From positions 1-31,714 of the forward strand of contig MWBK01000139.1 of assembly GCA_002069025.1 (NCBI GenBank): 31,714 nt of DNA, read 5' to 3'. The notes beneath the pieces were generated by a model, which was not told the DNA's origin, searched no databases, and was given only the letters and a program-made list of their open reading frames with translations. The translations under genes were made by a program, and so were the position numbers. Positions 16,697-24,288 of this stretch are shown here, in pieces; the first letter of the stretch is position 1, and the number at the start of each line of letters is the position of its first letter. The stretch comes from Bacteroidetes bacterium ADurb.Bin302. GTDB taxonomy: Bacteria; Bacteroidota; Bacteroidia; Bacteroidales; Paludibacteraceae.

Positions 16697-17766
16697 GAAC
16701 CATATTACATATATTATTTCTCATAATCAGCGTAATTTCATTTGGCGCGCTGATACTTACTGACTTTATTTCTTACATACAGCCCTCATCTGTTTTATCT
16801 ATTTTTAGTTCGTTGAGCGTAGCTTTTCCTTTCTTATTTATTACAACGTTTTGTTTATTATTATTTTGGATTATTCAAAAACGATGGATCTACGCCATAG
16901 TATTATTTATCTTACTACTGATATCTACACCAAACTTATTAAAAGTTTATTCATTTAAACCTTCTAGAATTGAACAATCTTCTGAAGATGCCTACAGCAT
17001 AGCTAGTTTCAACGTTCATTATTTCTCGTTTTTTGAAAAAAAAGATGGGGAAAGGCTTGGAATAAGTATATTAGATTCAATGTCAAAGTCAAAATTTGAC
17101 ATTATATGTATTCAAGAGATGGGGTATGAAAACACAGATAGATACACTCTCGAATATATAAAAAGGAAATTAAAAGATTATCCCTACATGCAAATAAGAA
17201 ATGCTGACAATAATAGCCACTTTCGAAAAGCAATAGCAACATTCTCGAAATACCCTATTATTGCAAAACACAATATTGAATTTGATTCTAGATATCATTG
17301 CGCTATTGCGTCAGACATACTTATTAATAATGATACATTAAGAGTTATTAATTGCTACCTCGAATCAAACAGGTTAACGGAACAAGAAAAAGAGATATAT
17401 CATTCTGATGATAAAGAAAATTTAATTAAAAGAATATACAAAAAACTAGGTAATGCGTCTATCAAAAGGAATGCACAAGCATCAAAAATAGCCTCATTCA
17501 GCAAGCAATCAAAGCTTAAGACTATTATCTGCGGTGATATAAATGATGTACCTACTTCGTATGTTTATAGGACCATACGCGGAGATTATGAAGATACTTT
17601 CTTATCTTTATGCACTGGTATGGGAAATACATTCCACGAAAAAATTTACAGATTCAGAATCGACTATATATTTACAGATAAAAGAATTACGCCATTGTCT
17701 TTTAGTATCGGTAAACAAGATGATTCAGACCATTATCCGATTTCTATGTCATTCAAATTAAACTAA
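16693..17766 (+). CDS. membrane-anchored endonuclease/exonuclease/phosphatase family protein
   Basis: 357 residues. Three hydrophobic segments fill residues 1-85 (about 3-25, 38-60, 64-82). An EEP-fold domain follows (about 100-357) with the metal and catalytic motifs SFNVHY (Asn107), IQEMG (Glu142), GDIND (Asp282, Asn284) and SDHYPI (Asp346, His347). The family covers nucleases, phosphatases and sphingomyelinase-like enzymes, so the substrate is open. A membrane-tethered domain facing the periplasm is plausible. It overlaps the second rhomboid gene by ATGA and lies one base from purE. Confidence 0.85.
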   Translation: MRTILHILFLIISVISFGALILTDFISYIQPSSVLSIFSSLSVAFPFLFITTFCLLLFWIIQKRWIYAIVLFILLLISTPNLLKVYSFKPSRIEQSSEDAYSIASFNVHYFSFFEKKDGERLGISILDSMSKSKFDIICIQEMGYENTDRYTLEYIKRKLKDYPYMQIRNADNNSHFRKAIATFSKYPIIAKHNIEFDSRYHCAIASDILINNDTLRVINCYLESNRLTEQEKEIYHSDDKENLIKRIYKKLGNASIKRNAQASKIASFSKQSKLKTIICGDINDVPTSYVYRTIRGDYEDTFLSLCTGMGNTFHEKIYRFRIDYIFTDKRITPLSFSIGKQDDSDHYPISMSFKLN

Positions 17767-17767
17767 T

Positions 17768-18283
17768 ATGGAAAAACTACAAGCCCAAGTAAGTATCATA
17801 ATGGGAAGCACCAGCGATTTACCTATAATGGAAAAAACTGCAAAAGTATTGGATGAATTTCAAATCCCATTTGAAATGAACGCACTGTCCGCTCATAGGA
17901 CACCACAAGCTGTTGAAGAATTTGCAAAAAATGCAGAAAAAAGAGGTATTAAAGTAATTATTGCTGCTGCTGGTATGGCAGCTCATTTGGGAGGAGTTAT
18001 TGCATCTATGACAACATTACCTGTTATCGGAGTACCTATCAAATCAAGTTTAGAAGGTATGGATGCACTATTGGCTATAGTACAAATGCCTCCGGGAATA
18101 CCTGTTGCTACTGTAGGAATCAATGGATCAATGAATGCTGGCATCTTAGCTGTACAAATCATTGCTTTGCAAGATGAACGTGTAAACAAGCAACTAAAGG
18201 AATACAAAGAAAATCTTAAAAAGAAAATCGAAAAAGCAAACGAAGAACTTAAAGATATAAAGTTTGCTTATAAGACCAACTAA
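17768..18283 (+). CDS. purE: N5-carboxyaminoimidazole ribonucleotide mutase
   Basis: Converts N5-CAIR to CAIR in purine synthesis. 171 residues, normal for class I PurE. The active-site motif GSTSDLP (about 13-19) is followed by LSAHRTP (about 39-45) and GMAAHLGGVIAS, which form the nucleotide-binding pocket. The start is one base after the EEP gene. No purK is in the window. The stop is one base from that of the convergent GNAT gene, and the terminator is predicted inside that gene. Confidence 0.97.
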   Translation: MEKLQAQVSIIMGSTSDLPIMEKTAKVLDEFQIPFEMNALSAHRTPQAVEEFAKNAEKRGIKVIIAAAGMAAHLGGVIASMTTLPVIGVPIKSSLEGMDALLAIVQMPPGIPVATVGINGSMNAGILAVQIIALQDERVNKQLKEYKENLKKKIEKANEELKDIKFAYKTN

Positions 18284-18284
18284 A

Positions 18285-18821
18285 TTAATCTACGTAGTTA
18301 TGTGCTATCAATTGGTACATAACTACGTTTTCAAAACCAGACTCTGTTCTGAGCCAATCTTTAAGCACACAAGTTCTCACAAATCCCGATTTTTCCAGCA
18401 TCAAACATGATGCCTCATTATTTTCGGAAACTCTACAATACATTTGATGAATGTGCAAGAAGTCTAACACGTATCTACTTACAATTTCGATAGTTTGTAT
18501 AGCATAGCCTTTTCGTTTATACTTCGGGTCTATTAGTATCCCAAACTCCAAACGACTATGGTAATGATCGATATTAAAAATATCGACTATGCCAATAGCT
18601 TGATTATCACAAATTCTTACTATTACTAATTTAAGCTCCTTAGTCTCGTATATATCAGACTGAGCTGCAGCAATATACTGTTTTAAAGCATAACGTGAAT
18701 ACGGAGCTATAGTTTGACCTTGTTTCCAATAGGCACTATCATTTTCCCAAAGGCTAAACATATCTATATCTTCAGGTTCCAACGCACGAAGCTTCAATAT
18801 TTCGTTATCCAGTAGTTTCAT
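18285..18821 (-). CDS. GNAT-family N-acetyltransferase (RimJ/RimL-like)
   Basis: 178 residues from the ATG at 18821, which overlaps the upstream glycosyltransferase stop as ATGA; an ATG 33 bases earlier is less likely. It starts LLDNEILKLRALEPEDIDMF, a RimJ/RimL-type opening. The acetyl-CoA loop DPKYKRKGYAIQTIEIV is at about residues 121-137, and NEASCLMLEKSGFV is the typical third motif. Substrate unknown. It is the last gene of the recR unit. Its final coding bases form a perfect 12-bp inverted repeat that probably serves purE on the other strand. Confidence 0.88.
   Translation of the reverse strand: MKLLDNEILKLRALEPEDIDMFSLWENDSAYWKQGQTIAPYSRYALKQYIAAAQSDIYETKELKLVIVRICDNQAIGIVDIFNIDHYHSRLEFGILIDPKYKRKGYAIQTIEIVSRYVLDFLHIHQMYCRVSENNEASCLMLEKSGFVRTCVLKDWLRTESGFENVVMYQLIAHNYVD
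18292..18331 (+). terminator. probable purE terminator inside the GNAT coding end
   Basis: ACGTAGTTATGT (18292-18303) and ACATAACTACGT (18317-18328) are perfectly complementary with a 13-base loop, followed by TTTT (18328-18331) on the plus strand. The hairpin begins 9 bases after the purE stop. It lies wholly within the last codons of the opposing GNAT gene. The T-run is short, so efficiency is uncertain. Confidence 0.65.
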
Positions 18822-19801
18822 ATTGTTATGCTGAAATTCGGATGATAAATACAAATACGATTTACACCCTTGTTACTTTCTATTTTTTGTATCAAATCAG
18901 AATACGAATAATCTGAGCTTGAGTATGTTATTATTTCCCTATTATCTTTAGAACTTTGACGTATCTTTTTGGTAAAATAAGCAAACATTCTGAGCATGTT
19001 AGCAGCCATATTCACATTGTAATAAGCATATCTGCTTTTAGAATGTTTTTTATAATACAATATCATCGCATCAAAAAATGATGATATATATTTTTTTACA
19101 TCACTCTTTGAAGATTCTCCTTTATAATGTAATATGGTTTCGGGATAATAGTAATTTTTTAAGCCTGATTGCAATATTCTGTACGACAAGTCAATGTCTT
19201 CGCCATACATAAAAAACTGTTCGTCAAATAACATTTCTTTACCTAATGCTTTTTTATTTAGCAACATAAATGCTCCGGCAAGGATTTGAGATTCTCCTGT
19301 TTGGTCATCACTCAATATTGTATTATAATACATATTGAAGAATCTTGAATGCTTAAACAATTTAGACAAGCCTGAAAACTTACAAAATGCAGCCCATAAA
19401 GATGGTATATTTCTTTTAGATTCAGGCAAAAAATTCCCGTCCGAATTTATCATTCTCACTCCTAATGCTCCAAAATCGGATGCAGTGTCTGCAAAATCAC
19501 ATACATGCCTAATACAGTTTTCTCCAATAATCACATCCGGATTCAATAATAACACATAATCACCTTTAGCCATTCGCATAGCTTGATTATTAGCTTTGGC
19601 AAATCCTACATTTTCGGCATTACTTATAAATATAGTTTTGGGGAAATAGCTTTTTACAAGTTTCTGAGATTCATCATTTGAGGCATTATCTACAACAAAA
19701 ACCTCTGCATCAATTTCTGACAGAGACTTAGAAAGAGAATCCAAACATTGTAATAGATAGTCTTGTACTTTATAATTTACTATAACAACTGATAGTTTCA
19801 T
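18818..19801 (-). CDS. GT2-family glycosyltransferase
   Basis: 327 residues from the ATG at 19801. That start overlaps the upstream HAD gene's stop as ATGA and gives the family opening MKLSVVIVNYKVQDYL; an ATG 15 bases earlier is less likely. GT2 landmarks: VDNASNDES (sugar-nucleotide loop), LLLNPDV as the DxD-like metal site, and MYGEDIDLSYRI as the acceptor/catalytic region. This resembles the rhamnosyltransferase-like subgroup. The C-terminal 70 residues are basic, with one weakly hydrophobic stretch. Acceptor and sugar are unknown. It is translationally coupled to its neighbours. Confidence 0.88.
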   Translation of the reverse strand: MKLSVVIVNYKVQDYLLQCLDSLSKSLSEIDAEVFVVDNASNDESQKLVKSYFPKTIFISNAENVGFAKANNQAMRMAKGDYVLLLNPDVIIGENCIRHVCDFADTASDFGALGVRMINSDGNFLPESKRNIPSLWAAFCKFSGLSKLFKHSRFFNMYYNTILSDDQTGESQILAGAFMLLNKKALGKEMLFDEQFFMYGEDIDLSYRILQSGLKNYYYPETILHYKGESSKSDVKKYISSFFDAMILYYKKHSKSRYAYYNVNMAANMLRMFAYFTKKIRQSSKDNREIITYSSSDYSYSDLIQKIESNKGVNRICIYHPNFSITI

Positions 19802-20226
19802 CTTTTTGCCAGCCACTCGCCAAAACGAATAATTAAATTTTTAGGCTTCGATTTTATGTATTGAGTATCGTAAACCGGTCGCGTTTGACCTTTTATCATG
19901 CCGTATATAACTCCCCAATCGGGTAATCCTCCAACATTTCGATCATCAATATATATATCGGCATTAATTTTTCTATTGCTCGCCTCATCATATTTTTCTT
20001 CAGGAAAATCATTATTAACTGCGTAAAATTCCAAACCTTTACTTAGACAATATTCAACAGCCTCATCTAATAATTTACCGGAACGCACAGACCAAAGTAT
20101 CAATCTACATCCGGTTTCTGATTGTAAGCGTTTTAAAGTTTCTATTGCAAAAGGAATCTCTTTTCCTATTTTTGGATACTCATGCGTTACAATGGTCCCA
20201 TCAAAATCAACCGCTATTGTCATCAT
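19798..20226 (-). CDS. small HAD-superfamily hydrolase
   Basis: 142 residues. Motif I is DFDGTI with Asp7 as nucleophile and Asp9 as acid/base. LILWSVRSG gives motif II (Ser), and ADIYIDDRNVGG gives the motif IV acidic residues. There is no large cap domain, so it would act on an accessible phosphate or a large substrate. The ATG at 20226 overlaps the upstream stop as ATGA. The natural substrate cannot be named; the glycosyltransferase next to it suggests sugar phosphates as one possibility. Confidence 0.82.
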   Translation of the reverse strand: MMTIAVDFDGTIVTHEYPKIGKEIPFAIETLKRLQSETGCRLILWSVRSGKLLDEAVEYCLSKGLEFYAVNNDFPEEKYDEASNRKINADIYIDDRNVGGLPDWGVIYGMIKGQTRPVYDTQYIKSKPKNLIIRFGEWLAKR

Positions 20227-20645
20227 GATTCTATCTCCTCATCTTCGTTAATATAATTATCTATTTTTGCCGGTGTCGGCTTGCTAAATATCAATGCAAC
20301 AAAAGCTATCAAAAGGCAAAATAAACTAGATCTATCTCTTACAAAATAATACAAAACTCCTGATGCAAATCCGGGTATATAAAGTAAAATCATCTGAATT
20401 CTTGACCAATGTATATAATACGACAAATCAGATTTAATTTTAATTTTTACCGAATACAATTTTAATGCTGTAGGGATTAAGGCTAGTAATAAACATATCA
20501 CTACTCCTTGCATTATCATAATGGTATTTGCAGATAAGCTAAGATTATTTGGTAGTAAATGAGCTATCACCAATTCTAAAACCAGTAAACCATAAATTGC
20601 ATAGTATATTGCAAATAATTGTTTTTGGGCTTGCTTTTTATTCAT
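20223..20645 (-). CDS. small four-helix membrane protein of unknown function
   Basis: 140 residues with four hydrophobic segments (about 10-28, 40-63, 83-103, 106-124) and charged ends (MNKKQAQKQ at the start, NEDEEIES at the end). I recognise no family motif. It sits 4 bases downstream of recR and overlaps the HAD gene by ATGA, so it is made with them. No function is proposed. Confidence 0.75.
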   Translation of the reverse strand: MNKKQAQKQLFAIYYAIYGLLVLELVIAHLLPNNLSLSANTIMIMQGVVICLLLALIPTALKLYSVKIKIKSDLSYYIHWSRIQMILLYIPGFASGVLYYFVRDRSSLFCLLIAFVALIFSKPTPAKIDNYINEDEEIES

Positions 20646-20649
20646 ATAA

Positions 20650-21267
20650 TTAGTTTTTATAAGGTACTCTGTTTACTATAGATCGGCCTAATGTCAATTC
20701 GTCGGCATATTGAAGTTCATCACCCACTGCTATTCCACGTGCTATAGTTGTTAGTGTCAGGTCAAATTCAGACAATTTTTTAGAGATATAATATGCAGTA
20801 GTGTCACCTTCCATTGTGGTACTTAAAGCCATTACTATTTCTCTAACTCCGCCTTCAGACACCCGTTTAACAAGGCTATCGATTTCCAAATCATTTGGGC
20901 GTATTCCATCCATCGGAGAGATTACTCCACCTAATACATGATATAGTCCTTTGTATTGACCTGTGTGTTCAATCAACATAACTTCTTTAATTGTTTCGAC
21001 CACACAAACCAAACCTGCATCACGTGTTAGATCTGAGCAAATTTGACAGACATCATTATCAGAGATATTTTTACATATTTTGCAATATTTGACTTCGTTT
21101 TTTAGCAACAATATTGATTGTGCAAAATCATCAACATCGTTTTTCTCTTGCTTTAACATATGCAAGGCTAGTCGGAGTGCAGTCTTCCTACCGATTCCGG
21201 GCAACTTGGCGAACTGATTTACAGCATTCTCCAGTAAAAAAGAAGGATATGATTGAATATCTGACAT
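20650..21267 (-). CDS. recR: recombination mediator RecR
   Basis: Works with RecO and RecF to load RecA at gaps and breaks. 205 residues, normal length. An N-terminal helix-hairpin-helix ([17 protein letters not shown], about 19-35) is followed by a four-cysteine zinc site ([16 protein letters not shown]) and a Toprim domain starting [21 protein letters not shown], with [20 protein letters not shown] downstream. First gene of a five-gene minus-strand unit. Confidence 0.97.
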   Translation of the reverse strand: MSDIQSYPSFLLENAVNQFAKLPGIGRKTALRLALHMLKQEKNDVDDFAQSILLLKNEVKYCKICKNISDNDVCQICSDLTRDAGLVCVVETIKEVMLIEHTGQYKGLYHVLGGVISPMDGIRPNDLEIDSLVKRVSEGGVREIVMALSTTMEGDTTAYYISKKLSEFDLTLTTIARGIAVGDELQYADELTLGRSIVNRVPYKN

Positions 21268-21283
21268 TATATTAAATAAGCTA

Positions 21284-21314
21284 CAAATATAGTTATTCTT
21301 ATAATTTCTAACAA
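21284..21314 (-). promoter_or_regulatory. Bacteroidota-type promoter for the recR unit
   Basis: On the minus strand, TTG (21314-21312), 20-base spacer, TATATTTG (21291-21284). Predicted start near 21278, leader about 11 nt. It would drive recR and the four genes behind it. Confidence 0.65.
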
Positions 21315-21374
21315 CAGATATAGGATTGAATATTAGTACTTTTAACTAAGAGTAGCACATAAGAAGAAATACTA

Positions 21375-22265
21375 TCACGATTTCATGTATCGGCAGAAAA
21401 GACTCAATTTATAAGCATCCAACAAAAATAAAAAAGGAACATTCAAATATAGTAAAGCATAAATAAGTGGGTTGATTGCGTAACTTACATAAGCACATAA
21501 GTTTGCCATATGAAAGGATTTTATTTTGTTGTATATTTTAACCAAGCGCACGTTTTGTGGGAAATTGTCATTTTTCACCATATATGACAGATTTCTTACT
21601 GCTGTTGAGCATTGCTTCAAGAAACACTTATTAGATACCAATCTATTTTCCAATGGATTATTTATGTGGTACATAGGTACTCCATTTTGATATAATGCCC
21701 ATGAAAACAATGCATCTTCGTAACCATAAGCAACTATTGTTTCGTCGAAACGAACTTTTTCAAAAACCTTTTTATGAATCAGAAAATTACCGGATAAAAA
21801 TGTTTGGTATGGATGTGAATTTCTAAATTCTACAGGTCTGCATTCCCTTTTCAAACCATATAAGTAGCGCAACTTTTCGTTCCATGATGCATTGTCAGAA
21901 TAACAAACTCCTCCATAAACAACTTTTTCTTTACCATCAATTTGGGCAACATAATCAGACAAGAAAGTATCTGAGACTATAACCGAATCGCAGTCCATAA
22001 ATAACAAATAATCGTATTGAGCGTTATCCGACAAAATATTACGAATTTTTGCACGCCCCACGTTTTTGTCCATCTTTAAATAAACATCAGCAAGTGATGC
22101 AATTTCTTCATTTATAGATGTATACGAATAATCAGAGCCATCATCAGCTAAGACGATTTCAATAGGTATAGTAAGAGTAGACTTTTGTTTTATTAAATTA
22201 TAAAAGAGCGGTCTAATGTCGTAATTATATATTGGGATGCATATAGAGAGCATGTCGTTTTCCAC
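21375..22265 (-). CDS. GT2-family glycosyltransferase
   Basis: 296 residues. Opening MLSICIPIYNYDIRPLFYNL, ADDGSDYS in the nucleotide-sugar loop, FMDCDSVI as the DxD metal site (about 93-100), and YGYEDALFSWALY as the acceptor region. Two hydrophobic C-terminal stretches (about 250-285) suggest membrane association. The ATG at 22265 is used; an ATG four codons in (22253) would also give an acceptable N-terminus. Transcribed alone, divergently from the patatin gene. Sugar and acceptor unknown. Confidence 0.87.
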   Translation of the reverse strand: MENDMLSICIPIYNYDIRPLFYNLIKQKSTLTIPIEIVLADDGSDYSYTSINEEIASLADVYLKMDKNVGRAKIRNILSDNAQYDYLLFMDCDSVIVSDTFLSDYVAQIDGKEKVVYGGVCYSDNASWNEKLRYLYGLKRECRPVEFRNSHPYQTFLSGNFLIHKKVFEKVRFDETIVAYGYEDALFSWALYQNGVPMYHINNPLENRLVSNKCFLKQCSTAVRNLSYMVKNDNFPQNVRLVKIYNKIKSFHMANLCAYVSYAINPLIYALLYLNVPFLFLLDAYKLSLFCRYMKS

Positions 22266-22275
22266 AAAAGTTTCA

Positions 22276-22310
22276 CAAAAGTAAGTAAATTATTGCTCAT
22301 ACGAACAAAA
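22276..22310 (-). promoter_or_regulatory. possible promoter for the minus-strand glycosyltransferase
   Basis: Minus-strand TTTTG (22310-22306), 22-base spacer, TACTTTTG (22283-22276). The spacer is slightly long. Predicted start near 22270, so the leader would be only about 5 nt for the first ATG and about 17 nt for the second. Confidence 0.45.
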
Positions 22311-22323
22311 TATACGATATTTG
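22293..22323 (+). promoter_or_regulatory. possible promoter for the patatin gene
   Basis: TTG (22293-22295), 20-base spacer, GATATTTG (22316-22323), one mismatch from TAnnTTTG. It interleaves with the divergent glycosyltransferase promoter. Predicted start near 22329, leader about 14 nt. Confidence 0.45.
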
Positions 22324-22342
22324 TCAATAAAATAAGACATTC

Positions 22343-23209
22343 ATGATTAAACATCTGAGAAACATAGTTTGTGTTGTTTTTGGATTATTATTTATCGCTC
22401 CTAATATGCAATCAGAAGAAGCTAACAAAAGTATTGGCATCTGCCTAAGTGGAGGTGGAGCTATTGGATTTACACATCTTGGCGTACTACAAGCCTTGGA
22501 AGAAAATAACATTAAACCTCAATATGTATCCGGATCAAGCATGGGAGCGTTAATAGGAACATTGTATGCAGCCGGATATTCTCCTTCAGAAATAATGGTT
22601 TTAGTAGAACAAAAGCAATTGTATAAAATAATTAATTTCGTATCATCTCCTAAATCAAGAAAAGGTTTGTCGAGCATGAAGAACGTACAAAAAATCTTGC
22701 TCAAATATGTCCCGCACAACAATTTCGAAATGCTTAATAAAAAACTGTATATATGCGTTGCTAATTTAACTACCGGTCAGTGCGAAATCATTTCAAGCGG
22801 TAAACAACTCAGCGAATATGCATGTGCATCAGCTGCAATTCCTGTTGTATTCGAACCACAAGAAATAAATGGCAGCCAATATGCAGATGGAGGTTTATTA
22901 AACAATCTACCGGCTGAACCATTAAGGCAAATTTGTGACGTAGTTATTGGTGTTGACGTACTTGAGTATCCGAAGAATAAAAAAATATCAGACAAAATGG
23001 AATCTTTGTATTTGTCTATATTAGTCAATAATGCAGAATCCAATTTACGTAGAAAAGAATTTTGTGATTATTATATAAGTTGCAATGGAGCAAGCAAATA
23101 CTCTCTTATAGATTTCAAAAATTACAAGGAACTGTATCAAATAGGATACGATATAACAATTGAATATATAAAACAGCATCCGGAGATAAAAGATCTTGCC
23201 GGATATTAA
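22343..23209 (+). CDS. patatin-like phospholipase, exported
   Basis: 288-residue serine hydrolase with an N-terminal signal or anchor segment (about 5-24). The oxyanion hole motif is SGGGAIGFTHLG, the nucleophile is Ser66 in GSSMG, and the dyad aspartate is Asp182 in ADGG. These match the bacterial NTE/RssA-like patatins that cleave lipid acyl chains. The signal places it in the periplasm or at the outer membrane. It lacks the C-terminal beta-barrel found in larger Bacteroidota patatins. A lipoprotein gene follows after 27 bases, perhaps on the same mRNA. Confidence 0.9.
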   Translation: MIKHLRNIVCVVFGLLFIAPNMQSEEANKSIGICLSGGGAIGFTHLGVLQALEENNIKPQYVSGSSMGALIGTLYAAGYSPSEIMVLVEQKQLYKIINFVSSPKSRKGLSSMKNVQKILLKYVPHNNFEMLNKKLYICVANLTTGQCEIISSGKQLSEYACASAAIPVVFEPQEINGSQYADGGLLNNLPAEPLRQICDVVIGVDVLEYPKNKKISDKMESLYLSILVNNAESNLRRKEFCDYYISCNGASKYSLIDFKNYKELYQIGYDITIEYIKQHPEIKDLAGY

Positions 23210-23236
23210 AAAGAATAACTTAATACACAAAAGATT

Positions 23237-23932
23237 ATGATTAAACACATTTCATCGTACATATGCATTGCATTAGCAGCTATTTTATTTACAGCTTGCA
23301 GTAATACCAAAATGTTATCATCTTGGAGAGCAGAATCAGTACCAAATAACACTATGGACAAAGTACTAATATTTTCGCTACTCGGCATTAAAGGGAACAA
23401 TGATGTACAGGACGATTTTGAGGATGCAATTGTTTCAGATTTACACCGCAATGGTATTAATGCCTATTCAGCATACGACATTTATGGTTCAGCAGGTTTA
23501 AAAAGCAAAAGCAAAGAAACTCTTGCAAAAGAAATTCATGATGGTAACTATACAGGAGTAATGATAATAACATTGTTAGATAAAAAGAAAGAAACTAATT
23601 ATGTTCCGGGCAGTACATACAATGTAGCCGTTCCTATAATGCCTTACGGATTCGGATTCTATCACTATTACAATTGCTATGGATATTATTATGACCAAGT
23701 AACTACTCCAGGATATTACACTACAGACACGGAATATATCCTTGAGGCTAGAATATTTAATACTCAAGATGCAAAAGACGCCATTTACATAGGTAAAACA
23801 TCAACAATGAATCCTTCTGATGCGGAATCTATGGCGAAAGATTTTTCTAATACCATAACGCACGACTTATTCAACCAAGGTATCATTCAAAATAAGAAAT
23901 ATAAATCAGATACATCAAGATTCGATTATTAA
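23237..23932 (+). CDS. lipoprotein of unknown function (DUF4136-like)
   Basis: 231 residues starting with a lipoprotein signal, MIKHISSYICIALAAILFTAC, lipobox FTAC, Cys21. The body (KVLIFSLLG, GYTGVMIITLL-type strands) vaguely resembles the DUF4136 lipoprotein family; this is a weak recognition. A striking Tyr/Gly/Phe-rich stretch lies at about 137-160 (YGFGFYHYYNCYGYYYDQV). The C-terminal part repeats the pattern of alternating strands and helices. Likely anchored in a membrane facing the periplasm. Confidence 0.72.
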   Translation: MIKHISSYICIALAAILFTACSNTKMLSSWRAESVPNNTMDKVLIFSLLGIKGNNDVQDDFEDAIVSDLHRNGINAYSAYDIYGSAGLKSKSKETLAKEIHDGNYTGVMIITLLDKKKETNYVPGSTYNVAVPIMPYGFGFYHYYNCYGYYYDQVTTPGYYTTDTEYILEARIFNTQDAKDAIYIGKTSTMNPSDAESMAKDFSNTITHDLFNQGIIQNKKYKSDTSRFDY

Positions 23933-24050
23933 TAGTGAATAAATGTGTTTTTATCTGTAAATTATTTTAGCTAAAAACGGGTTAAAATGGCAATTATGTA
24001 TAAATAAATGTTAAAATAATTACATTCGACTGCTTTTTTTTACTGAATAA

Positions 24051-24082
24051 TTTGCAGCATATATCAAGAAACTTTACCTTTG
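24051..24082 (+). promoter_or_regulatory. strong Bacteroidota-type promoter of the small RNA candidate
   Basis: TTTG (24051-24054), 20-base spacer, TACCTTTG (24075-24082). Complete consensus at both elements. Predicted start near 24088, about 200 bases upstream of lysC. Confidence 0.72.
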
Positions 24083-24087
24083 CGTCA

Positions 24088-24169
24088 ATATTAGTTTTCT
24101 TCGTAAGAAAAAGATTAAGAATTAAGATGGGGCAAGTGGTGATCAGGCGTGATCGCCACTTGTTTTTTA
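24088..24169 (+). ncRNA. candidate small RNA of about 80 nt
   Basis: A consensus promoter is followed about 45 nt after the predicted start by a strong intrinsic terminator. In between lies a short hairpin: TTTTCTT (24095-24101), loop CGT, AAGAAAA (24105-24111), and then a purine-rich single-stranded stretch (24112-24132). The terminator stem is 13 bp. I do not recognise an Rfam family. It is too short for 6S RNA or a lysine riboswitch. A reading frame crosses it, but it would be translated straight through the terminator stem and looks random. A leader-attenuator for lysC is the main alternative. Confidence 0.6.
24133..24168 (+). terminator. strong intrinsic terminator ending the small RNA
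   Basis: CAAGTGGTGATCA (24133-24145) pairs with TGATCGCCACTTG (24150-24162) with one T-G wobble, loop GGCG, followed by TTTTTT (24163-24168). GGCG (24146-24149) could alternatively pair with CGCC (24154-24157), competing with the upper stem. Confidence 0.88.
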
Positions 24170-24250
24170 TATATACCCCAAACAAAAAAAATAATCTAAT
24201 AAACGAGCAAATCATTTTACTTTTCTGGCTATAATATCCATTATATTTAC

Positions 24251-24258
24251 TAATTTTG
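24251..24258 (+). promoter_or_regulatory. -7 element of the lysC-lysA promoter
   Basis: TAATTTTG fits TAnnTTTG; no TTTG at the expected -33 spacing. Predicted start near 24264, leader about 25 nt. If right, lysC transcription is independent of the small RNA upstream. Confidence 0.5.
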
Positions 24259-24288
24259 CATCGTTAAAACTAAACTAAATAACAGCCC

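Larger units (their letters stand above)
23933..24288. other. 356-bp gene-free region with a small transcription unit
   Basis: No convincing coding sequence. From left to right it holds an AT-rich stretch without a clear terminator for the lipoprotein gene, a consensus promoter (24051-24082), a short transcribed segment with two hairpins (about 24088-24169), and the -7 element for lysC (24251-24258). Confidence 0.7.

Noticed and set aside
18285..22265. Capsule or defence island
   Set aside because: Only two glycosyltransferases, with no polymerase, flippase, nuclease or toxin genes and no change in composition. The genes fit ordinary chromosomal neighbours.
24052..24234. Open reading frame of about 60 codons across the small RNA candidate
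   Set aside because: It would begin upstream of the predicted transcription start and be translated through the terminator stem. The product has no recognisable features.
24088..24288. Lysine riboswitch upstream of lysC
   Set aside because: The transcribed segment is about 80 nt, less than half the size of a lysine riboswitch, and lacks its multi-helix layout. lysC also appears to have its own promoter downstream.
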